Of a stretch of DNA of 48,438 bases, positions 35,477-43,000 are shown one piece after another (within the stretch, counting starts at the first letter, position 1; each line of letters opens with the position of its first letter). Origin of the DNA: Synechococcus sp. CS-1331 (GTDB lineage: Bacteria; Cyanobacteriota; Cyanobacteriia; PCC-6307; Cyanobiaceae); NCBI GenBank assembly GCA_025127975.1, contig JAHLYQ010000019.1, positions 1 through 48,438 of the forward strand, given 5' to 3'. Under the pieces are notes generated by a model. It was not told where the DNA came from and did not search any database. It saw nothing but the letters and a program-made list of their open reading frames with translations. The translations under genes and the position numbers were made by a program.

Positions 35477-36199
35477 TTAAGAGCCAGGGCGACGCCGCCA
35501 AGACCAGGCAGCAGCAGCCAGGCGGTTGTTGCTGCCCAGCTTGCGTCGGACAGTCTTGACGTAGGTGCGCGCGGTTTCGTAGCTGAGCCCCAGGCTGGTG
35601 GCGATCTGGCGATCGCTCAGGCCCCGGCCGATTAGCTCCAGCACCTCCTGCTCCCGCGCCGTTAGCTGGGGCTCCCTGCCGCGCTGCTCAAGTGCTGGCG
35701 GGTCCGTAACCTCCTGTTGAGGTGGCTGGCGCAGCGATGGGCTGCGGTAGCGGCCATCGCGCAGGATCGCCATGAAGGCGCTCACTAACGGGTAGTCATC
35801 ACCGCCGATATCGAGGGTGTGCAGCACCGCATCCACCTGGGCATCGATCTCCTGGAAGGCTGAGCGGCTATCCAGACCGTCCAATATCAGCAGGATCTTG
35901 AGCTTGGCTTGTTGCTGCCGGGCCTTGCGGCAGAGGCTGATCGCGTCGCCCTCTTCAAGGGGCGAGGCCACAATCAGCAAGCCTGGCTGAAGGTCCTTAA
36001 GGGCGCCCAGGGCTTCTGCTTCGGTGGTGATGGCGCTAAAAGGGCGACCTTGCCGCAGAATCAATTGGCCTATCAACAGCAAAGACAGTCTGTTGCCGCC
36101 TGTCAAAACGATGCCCTGAGGCAGCATCGAAGTCAAAAACCCGCTGCGCAGATTGTTCTGGCGGCCACGAAATTCCTTGATTCGGCTTGTGAGGTCCAT
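35477..36199 (-). CDS. LuxR-type regulator with degenerate receiver domain
   Basis: A 240-residue protein. Residues 27-150 look like a response-regulator receiver fold (GIVLTGGNRLSLLLIGQLIL, then QPGLLIVASPLEEGDAI), but the acidic N-terminal pocket is missing and the usual phosphoacceptor aspartate is replaced in the strand LLIVASPL, so it is probably not phosphorylated. The C-terminal LuxR-type HTH (about residues 177-225, LTAREQEVLELIGRGLSDRQ) is intact, with ETARTYVKTVRRKLG as recognition helix. The protein ends in a basic Trp-rich tail. It lies in a cluster of regulators before a locus for large repeat proteins. Confidence 0.85.
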   Translation of the reverse strand: MDLTSRIKEFRGRQNNLRSGFLTSMLPQGIVLTGGNRLSLLLIGQLILRQGRPFSAITTEAEALGALKDLQPGLLIVASPLEEGDAISLCRKARQQQAKLKILLILDGLDSRSAFQEIDAQVDAVLHTLDIGGDDYPLVSAFMAILRDGRYRSPSLRQPPQQEVTDPPALEQRGREPQLTAREQEVLELIGRGLSDRQIATSLGLSYETARTYVKTVRRKLGSNNRLAAAAWSWRRRPGS

Positions 36200-36272
36200 C
36201 GCAGCCGCCTGCTAGAAAGCGAAAACCTGGGTCAATCGATTGTGCTGCGCCGCCACCCCCGCTCGGCAGTGC

Positions 36273-36287
36273 CAATGAAAACGTATC
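36273..36287. promoter_or_regulatory. Shared upstream motif, copy 2
   Basis: CAATGAAAACGTATC, 74 bases upstream of the LuxR-type ATG, matches copy 1 at 14 of 15 positions. The last five bases also form the left half of an inverted repeat GTATC-GGTA-GATAC (36283-36296). Confidence 0.45.
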
Positions 36288-36419
36288 GGTAGATACCTTT
36301 CGGCCTGAGCGCTAATCCTAAAGCGAAGCAAGCTGCTGGATTGCGAAAATTCTTGCTTTTTTGCCACGGGTTGGTTTCCAGGTTTGTAACATTACGACGC
36401 AAACGTTGATCAATTGAGC

Positions 36420-36632
36420 ATGATCAGCCCTAATTCAGCCTCTAAGCCTCATCCTTCTGAAAGCCCAGAGAGCTCTGAGAGCCTCGATCCGCTTGCTCGT
36501 ATCACCGTCAGCCTGCCTCGCAGCCTCTGCCGTCAATTTCGCTTGCATGCGCTTGATCAAGACACGACGCTCTCGGCCTTGATGGCCAGGTTGATCCGCC
36601 AAGAGCTCAGGGATTCTGGCTGGAAGAGCTGA
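36420..36632 (+). CDS. Ribbon-helix-helix-like small protein
   Basis: A 70-residue protein. A Ser/Pro-rich disordered start of about 25 residues precedes LARITVSLPRSLCRQFRLHA and LSALMARLIRQELRD, a good ribbon-helix-helix pattern (strand ITVSLP, helix 1, turn, helix 2). RHH proteins bind DNA as dimers and often act as autoregulators. The ATG at 36420 is preferred over an in-frame TTG at 36414. The last 26 bases overlap the 3' end of the convergent AraC-type gene. The 220-base AT-richer gap before it is shared with the divergent LuxR-type gene. Confidence 0.75.
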   Translation: MISPNSASKPHPSESPESSESLDPLARITVSLPRSLCRQFRLHALDQDTTLSALMARLIRQELRDSGWKS

Positions 36633-37707
36633 ATACGATTGCTACTCGGCAGTTTTGATTTGCATCGCTATTTAAATTGTTTAATTTTTCCAGATATTGA
36701 ATAGCGGCTTGCATGTTGTCGAATTGGTAATATTGCGAATCGTTTTTTACAGTGCCATATTCTCTTTTTATGGCTTCAGCTTGACGCCGTTCTTCCTTGG
36801 GGCTCACCCCATAGGCATTTTTGTAATGCTGGCGATTAAGGTTGGTGTCACTGCGGCCGCAGCGGCCCATTAGCTGTTGAATTGAGAAGCGCGCCATATC
36901 GCTACACCAGAGCAATTGCCGCAACTTGCCGATGCGGGCCAATTTCAACCAGCGCATCGGCGTAATGGCCGGCACGCTTTTGAAGCAGGCCTGCACGCTG
37001 CGGGGGGTCAGGCCCAGCGCGTCGGCGAGCTGCTGCAGGCTGATCGGCTCGCTCAGCCGGTGCCGCATCCACTCGATAGCCAGGCAGACGTGGCCGGCGG
37101 CGTTGGCGTCACTGGCTGGGGGCGGGCCCAGCAGCAGTCGTAGCTCCTGAGCTAACCGGTTGAAAAATGCCTCCGTGAGCTGCAGCTGCTGCTGAACTTC
37201 AGCGTTGGCGAGTTGCAGGCCCAGGTCTTCGATCAGTCGCACCAGGCTTGCAGGTGCCGCTGCGCCCTGTAGGTCGGCGAGCTTGGATACGGCAATCGCC
37301 TGGGCGCTGAGCTCGCGCAGCAGGGCGGCGCTTTCCAGGCGCAGGTAGGTGACCTTCGAGTTGCGGTGATGGTTGACGCAGCTTCGATTGGCGAAATGCC
37401 AGTGCAGAGTTGGCGCCTTGGCATCTTGGCCGGTTTCGCTCACCAGATTGGCTTCGCCTAGGGGGCTAGTGCTGCTGTAGCTACCGGGCCGGAAGCTGAG
37501 CATCAGGGCGATAAAGGCATCCGATAGCTCGCCATGGTTTGTGGCTTGGCCGTGGGTGCTCACATGACGCAACTGCAGCGCCGGCGCTTCGATGGTTTTG
37601 ATCCGGAAGTAAAAGTCTTCGGAAACGTCAACGAGGGTGGCCTTGGGCGCGGAGCTCAGGAAATTTTGGTAGCTCTCATAATTGCCCTCAAGCAGCAGGA
37701 GCGGCAT
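36607..37707 (-). CDS. AraC-family transcriptional regulator
   Basis: A 366-residue regulator. An N-terminal domain of about 190 residues resembles the AraC-binding type (SFRPGSYS, LHWHFANRSCVNHHR). The AraC HTH region lies at about residues 206-315, with ISLQQLADALGLTPRSVQAC as the first HTH and ISMQQLM-like SIQQLMGRCGRSDTNLNRQ as the second; the terminal SPKEERRQ matches the end of the domain. A 55-residue C-terminal tail of lower GC follows. The effector is unknown. It precedes the J-protein gene in the same direction, 72 bases downstream, and the locus contains large repeat proteins. Confidence 0.88.
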   Translation of the reverse strand: MPLLLLEGNYESYQNFLSSAPKATLVDVSEDFYFRIKTIEAPALQLRHVSTHGQATNHGELSDAFIALMLSFRPGSYSSTSPLGEANLVSETGQDAKAPTLHWHFANRSCVNHHRNSKVTYLRLESAALLRELSAQAIAVSKLADLQGAAAPASLVRLIEDLGLQLANAEVQQQLQLTEAFFNRLAQELRLLLGPPPASDANAAGHVCLAIEWMRHRLSEPISLQQLADALGLTPRSVQACFKSVPAITPMRWLKLARIGKLRQLLWCSDMARFSIQQLMGRCGRSDTNLNRQHYKNAYGVSPKEERRQAEAIKREYGTVKNDSQYYQFDNMQAAIQYLEKLNNLNSDANQNCRVAIVFSSSSQNP

Positions 37708-37779
37708 TGAACATCGATGCCAACAGGCCCAGAGAAGTTAGGCCTTCTGGTGGTTGCACTACGAGCCCCAGCGCCAGCA

Positions 37780-38292
37780 TCAAAACCAACGCCAGCGGCG
37801 GCTCACGGCGGGCAGGGGCGGCGGTAGCGCCTGCACCAGCTGGCGGGCGCTGGCATCACGGCCTAGCTGGCGCAGGGCTTCATAGGCCCGCAGGCGCCTG
37901 AGCCAGGCCGCGTTGTCGCCGCCTTGATCTGGATGCCAGCGCAGCGAGCTGCGGCGCCAGTGACGGCGCAGCTCGCTGACGCTGCAGGGGCCGCTGAGCC
38001 CGAGTTCGGCGCGGCAACGCCTGGCAAAGGGCTCGAGCTCACTGGCTTCCAGGGCCAGGGTGCGGCCATCGAGATCCACCAGCGACCAGCCGCGGCGGCG
38101 ACGGCGCTGCTGGTTGAGGGCCTGCTGCTGGCGCTGGCTCTGCTCGTGCAGCCTCTCACTGGTGATGGCATCGCGGCAGTTTTGGCTCCAGCGCTCCATC
38201 AGCAGCAGGTAGAGCGCTAAGCCGGCGCGCAGCAGGCCCCACAGGGCCGCCAGGCCTAGCAGGGAAAACAGCAGCGCGGCAAAAACGGCCAA
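37780..38292 (-). CDS. Membrane-anchored J-domain protein
   Basis: A 170-residue protein. An N-terminal hydrophobic segment (about residues 2-33, ALLFSLLGLAALWGLLRAGL) anchors it in a membrane. A basic, Gln/Arg-rich stretch (about 45-68) follows. The C-terminal part holds a J-domain-like region with the HPD motif in RWHPDQGGDNAAWLRRL (about residues 117-133). There is no zinc finger or substrate-binding domain, so it likely recruits a DnaK to a membrane site. It starts with TTG at 38292, 23 bases after the methyltransferase stop, in the same direction. Its client may be a protein being exported, which is inference. Confidence 0.8.
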   Translation of the reverse strand: MAVFAALLFSLLGLAALWGLLRAGLALYLLLMERWSQNCRDAITSERLHEQSQRQQQALNQQRRRRRGWSLVDLDGRTLALEASELEPFARRCRAELGLSGPCSVSELRRHWRRSSLRWHPDQGGDNAAWLRRLRAYEALRQLGRDASARQLVQALPPPLPAVSRRWRWF

Positions 38293-38315
38293 GCGTGGGT
38301 GAGTGGCGGCGGTTC

Positions 38316-39812
38316 CTATGGCAGCACGCCTAGGGCCTGCAGGCGCGGCTGGCGTTCGGCGAAGGCCGCCAGTAGCGGCGCCGCTTCGCCTTTGATGCTG
38401 CGGCCCGTGGCCTTGAGGCTCTCCAGCAGGTGCTGCTCCAGCTCCTGGCCGCCCAGCTGGCGGCGCTGACCGTCGAGCAGCAGGGCTTCCACCAGCGAAA
38501 AGCCAACCCCGCCGCCACTGGCCGGGGCAACCAGATGGGCATAGGAGCGGCCGCTGCGGATCAACTCCAGCAGCTGCTCATTGACCTGGTGGGCCCGCTC
38601 GAAATCAGCGCAGGCGCAGCGATCGAAGCCGATGCGGCCGGCGTGCAGCAGCAAGGCCAGGAGCTTGGCTAGCTCCGCCAGCTGCAGCTGGGTGTCTTCT
38701 AGTAGCTGGCCAAAGCTGCGCGGCCCATGGGCCAGGTAGGCCTCCAGCTGCTGATAGCGCTCGGCCACACCGCTCACCTGGCCAAAGCTGGTCTCGAAGC
38801 GGTAGCTGTCGGTGGCGGGAGCCTCCTGCAGCCGCAGCATGATCTGGTTGAGGCGCTGGCGCAATTCGCTGTCGGTGCTGGTGGCAACGCCGCGCAGGAA
38901 GAGATCGCGGCGAAACGACTGGTTGATCGCCAGATCCTGCAGGCTCTGGCGCAGGGCTGGATCGCTGGCGGCCAGCACCGCCGGACGCACATTGGCGGGC
39001 AGGAGCTCCAGGAAGTTTTCCGGCAGGGTGGCGCTGGAGTGGAAGCGCAACTTGTGGGCGGCGCAGCGTTGATGCAGCTCGGCCACATAAAGGGGCTGCC
39101 AGCCCTGATTGGCGTATTCCTGCAGGAGATAGGCGGAGTTTTGATTAGGAATCTGGGCCAGCCGGCGGCGCAGGGCCGGCTGGGCCAGGGCCAGCGCCGA
39201 TGGACTCTCTTCGCTGCCGAGCAGGCTGGTGAGGCTGGCGGCGGCCTGCTGAAACGCCTGGGCGGCGCTGGCTTCAGCCTGGCGTTGGCGGGTTAGCTCA
39301 CCGAGGTGCTGGAAGGCGCTGGCGCCGAGCCAGCCGGGAAAGGTGTTGTAGGAGCAGTAGAAGATGCCGCCCGGATTGAGGGCTGCGCCGGCTAGCTGCA
39401 GCAGCGCCTGCTGGATCGGCGCTGTGATCCAGGTGGCGATGCCATGGGCCACCACGTAGTGATGGGCCGCCGCCAGGGGGCCGGGGTTGGCGGCGAGGCT
39501 GAGGAAGTCGGCCTCCTGGAAATTGATGTTGGCCAGCCCCAGCTGCTGGGCTAGGCGCCGGCTGTGCACGATGTGATCGGGCTGGAAGTCGATGCCGGTG
39601 AAGCGACCTTCCGGGTAGGCGGCGGCGAGCAGGCAGAGGCCCAACCCCATGCCGCTGCCGAGCTCTAGGTAGCTAAAGGCCTCACCTTCGTGGCTGCGCG
39701 GTGGCTGGTGACCCTGGAGCAGGGCAGCAAAATCCAGCCAGGCCGGCGCCAGCTCGCGATAAACGCCTGAGGTGTAGGAGCTGGAGCTGAAGTAGCCGTG
39801 ATCCCAGGACAT
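38316..39812 (-). CDS. Class I SAM methyltransferase with regulatory domain (PKMT-like)
   Basis: A 498-residue protein. The Rossmann SAM-binding motif is YLELGSGMGLGLCLLAAAYP near residue 47-66, with the acidic GIDFQPDHI after it, and the catalytic-domain marker YNTFPGW at about residues 151-157. This marker and the length identify the family with an N-terminal methyltransferase, a middle predicted regulatory domain (MethyTransf_Reg type, about 210-310) and a C-terminal helical region. The closest studied relatives that I recall are rickettsial protein lysine methyltransferases that modify the surface protein OmpB, so a surface-protein substrate is plausible here. It is divergent from the first repeat-protein gene. 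Confidence 0.85.
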   Translation of the reverse strand: MSWDHGYFSSSSYTSGVYRELAPAWLDFAALLQGHQPPRSHEGEAFSYLELGSGMGLGLCLLAAAYPEGRFTGIDFQPDHIVHSRRLAQQLGLANINFQEADFLSLAANPGPLAAAHHYVVAHGIATWITAPIQQALLQLAGAALNPGGIFYCSYNTFPGWLGASAFQHLGELTRQRQAEASAAQAFQQAAASLTSLLGSEESPSALALAQPALRRRLAQIPNQNSAYLLQEYANQGWQPLYVAELHQRCAAHKLRFHSSATLPENFLELLPANVRPAVLAASDPALRQSLQDLAINQSFRRDLFLRGVATSTDSELRQRLNQIMLRLQEAPATDSYRFETSFGQVSGVAERYQQLEAYLAHGPRSFGQLLEDTQLQLAELAKLLALLLHAGRIGFDRCACADFERAHQVNEQLLELIRSGRSYAHLVAPASGGGVGFSLVEALLLDGQRRQLGGQELEQHLLESLKATGRSIKGEAAPLLAAFAERQPRLQALGVLP

Positions 39813-39882
39813 GAGGCGCAGGCTTAGCCAACCAAGTTGATTGATCGAAGCTGGGCGGGCAGCGATTTTTTCAGCTCACACG

Positions 39883-39896
39883 CCGATGCGCATCGG
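39883..39896. promoter_or_regulatory. Perfect 14-base palindrome, possible operator
   Basis: CCGATGCGCATCGG is a perfect 14-base inverted repeat in the 271-base gap between the divergent methyltransferase and repeat-protein genes, about 34 bases upstream of a possible -10 element. It would suit a dimeric regulator acting on one or both genes. Confidence 0.45.
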
Positions 39897-39907
39897 GACG
39901 CTGGCGC

Positions 39908-39935
39908 TTCGGCGACAAAGCGCATTCTTTACAAT
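39908..39935 (+). promoter_or_regulatory. Possible promoter of the first repeat-protein gene
   Basis: TACAAT at 39930-39935 resembles a -10 element. A weak -35-like TTCGGC at 39908-39913 lies 16 bases upstream. It would give a leader of roughly 145 bases before the ATG at 40084. Confidence 0.35.
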
Positions 39936-39995
39936 GATGATCCGCAAGTTTGCGCAGAGTAGTGCCTGGGAGTAGGCGTAATTCGTGTTCTTAAG

Positions 39996-40069
39996 GGGAG
40001 GTGAGGGGCGATAGTTGATTCACCTCCCATTGGGGGTCGCTTTTTCATTAAGTCAACCCTCCCCCTCAC
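39996..40069 (+). promoter_or_regulatory. Leader with two mutually exclusive hairpins
   Basis: GGGAGGTGA (39996-40004) pairs perfectly with TCACCTCCC (40020-40028). The overlapping GTGAGGGG (40001-40008) pairs perfectly with CCCCTCAC (40062-40069). The two pairings cannot coexist. GGGGGTCGCTTTTT follows the first hairpin. This is in the 5' leader of the 1455-residue repeat-protein gene and resembles an attenuator or a structured leader; no known riboswitch class is recognised. Confidence 0.45.
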
Positions 40070-40083
40070 AAGCTTTCCCCTTC

Positions 40084-43000
40084 ATGGCCAACACCGCCCA
40101 ATCAGTCGCCGTTGATACCAGCGTTGTCACCCTTGGTGATGACCTGACCTCAACAGCACTAGCCAGCGCCACGGCGGAGTCGATCGCCACCTCTGTGAAT
40201 GGCGCAGCCAGTGCTGGTGCCACCGTCACCGAAGACGTCGGCATCCTGGATTCCAGCGTGATCGTTGGTGGCGACGCCACCCTCGCTATCACCGAAACCG
40301 GCGTATCGACCGCCTCGGCGACGACGGTTAATAAGGTCAATGTCGCGCCAACCGCAGCTGCCTTTGGAACGCCAGGTGCTCCTGCTGCAGGCGTCTACAC
40401 CACAACAACAACGCCAACCATTGCTTCCGGTGCTCTTTTCGTTGTTGCAACTGGAGCAAATGCTGGTAATTATTTTGTTAACTTCTTAACCCCAACCACG
40501 TTTACTCTTTCTGCATCTCCCGGCGGAACGACAATAACAACTGACCTGTCTGCCGAATTTGCGGTTGCTACCAATTCTCTTCCAGCCGCTTCTTCTTACA
40601 GTGGATTCACAGGTGAAACCGGCGGTTTCATCGACTCCAAAAGTGCCACGGACGTTGACTTCACCGCCGGCGCTGGCTCCGCGCTTGACGTTCAGGTCGG
40701 CAACACTGTTACCTCCACGGCGCTCAACACCGACGGTGGTGCCTACGCCCAGGGCCTGATCACCGAGACCTACGGCCTGCAGGACATCGGGGTCAGCGTC
40801 GGTGGTAGCGGTACGCTGACGGCGAATGTCGATGCCGATGTGGCTTCGACCGCGACCACCACAGGCTCAGCAGCCACACCTGCTGCTGCTATCGCGGATA
40901 CCGATGCCACCAACATCGCTTCGATCAGTGGCCTGGGTGATGGCACCACAGCGGCCACATCCGACTTCGCCTTCGGCGACAGCGCCACCATCACCGCCAA
41001 CGCCGGCACCCTCGCGGATCGCGTAACCCTCAGTGCCAGCGCCACCACGGTGGGCGGTGATGCAACCGGCGATGCCACGGCGACTGTCGACAGCACGGCG
41101 ATCTCCGGCATCACGGCTGCCACCGGATCTGACGCCGTAGTCAGCAACGTCTTGAGCGCCGGCGGCGACGCCACGATCACGGCCCGCGCCTATGTGGGTT
41201 CCACCGCCGCTGCGGTGAGTGTTGATGGCGACGCCAGCGCCACCACCACCCTCGGTGCTGTTGACGGCATCCAGGCCGACACCTTCCTGGTGGGCGATGA
41301 CGCCTCGATCAAGGCCTACGCCGACACCTTGTCGACCACGTCGGCCACCTCCACGGATGTGGACGCCACCGCCAGCAACACGCTCACCGACAGCCGGGCC
41401 ATCCAGCTCGACGCCCTGACGATCGGCGATTCGGCCACCGCCACCGGCAGCTACGGGGTGATCGGTGCTGCTAGCGCCAACCTCACCACCACGGCCGCCA
41501 CCTCCGGCGATGGCACTTTGGAGGAGGCCAAGGCCACCGGCACCAGCGGCAGCCTGATTGGTGTGCAGATCGGTGATGGAGACGCAACCACAGCTGACAA
41601 TGCTCTGACGGCCGGCGCCAACCTGAGCCTGGCCGGTACTTCCGCGCTCACCTCGGCCGCCACCGCTACGGCCGTCGATGGCGGCGCTGAGGCCATCAGC
41701 ACCTCAACAGTTGCTGCCACAGGCGTCAGCCTGAATGAATCGGGTGCCAGCACGATCGGTGCCGGCGGCACGATCCTGGCCACCGGCAACGTCAATCTCG
41801 ACGCCACTGCCTCCAACGTCGGGACCACTGCTGCAACAGGCACCACCGACGATGCCAATGCCCTAGCCGGTGCCGACAAGGTTGTCGGCTTCGAGATGGT
41901 GGGCGCTGCCAGCACCCTCACCATCGGTGACGCCGGCACGATCACCGGTGGCGCCACCGTCGCTGCCGATGCCACCGCCACCTCCGTTGAAGCCGATGCA
42001 ACCGCCATCGCCGGCGGCGACGGCACACAAGCTCTGGACGTCTTCGGCATCACCACCGACGGGGCTGGTCTGCTCTCGATCGGTGCCGCCGGCACCTTGA
42101 ATGCCACCGCCAACAGCACCCTCAACGCCACCGCTGGCACCGTCACCAACGCGGCTGTGGCCACGGTGGATGCGGGCCAGTCGGAAGGTTTGCTGAGTGA
42201 GGCTGTCACGATTGGAGCCGCTGGCACGATCAACGCCAGCGCCACCCTCACCGGTAAAGCCGCCGCCACCAGCGTCGACGATGTCGCCACCGCCACATCC
42301 GAAGTGGCTCAGAACATCGGCTTCGAAGCTGATGCGGCTGTGAATGTGGGTGCCGCCGGCACGATCGCCACCACGGCCGGCCTCACCCTGCAGGCCACAG
42401 CTGCCACCACGGGTGATAACAGCGCTGCTGATATTGCAACTGCCCGTGCTGGCGAAACAGGAAGCACCAGCGACAACATCGCCTTTCTGGCCGATATCGC
42501 TGGCACCACCATCGGTGCCGGCGGCACGGTCACTGGTGCGGCCACCCTGTCGGCCAGCGCCGCTGCCAGCGGTACCAAGGCTGATGCCACTGCCGAAACG
42601 CTGATCGATAACAACCTCGGTATCGATCTCTCCGGCCAAACTCTGAGCGTCGGCGCCGCGGGCACCGTCTCCGGTACCGCCACAGGCACCACCACCTCGT
42701 CGGCACTCACCACCGACGGCAATGCCACCGCCAACACCAACGTCAACCTCACGGCTGGTCTTGGTGATGGCACCGGCACGGTGACCACCGGCGCCAACGG
42801 CACGATCACGGGTACCGCCTCCAGCACCAGCAGCGCCACCGCTGCTGCCACGGATGCCGACACCGCCGTAGCGGCAACGGTCAACAACGACCTGGTTTCC
42901 GGTATCGATCTCACAACGATCACCACCGGCGCAAACGCTGCGGTCACCGCCACTGCCGTGAGCGGCCAGACGGCCACCGCCAGCAACGTCGGCGATCTCA

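Noticed and set aside
36607..36632. RHH gene and AraC gene as one toxin-antitoxin operon
   Set aside because: They are convergent, not cotranscribed, and the AraC-type protein has no toxin fold.
40015..40083. TTG start at 40015 for the 1455-residue gene with GGAGGT upstream
   Set aside because: The TTG lies in the loop of a strong hairpin, the added 23 residues do not form a convincing signal peptide, and MANTAQ at 40084 starts like the neighbouring proteins. I keep the alternative in mind.
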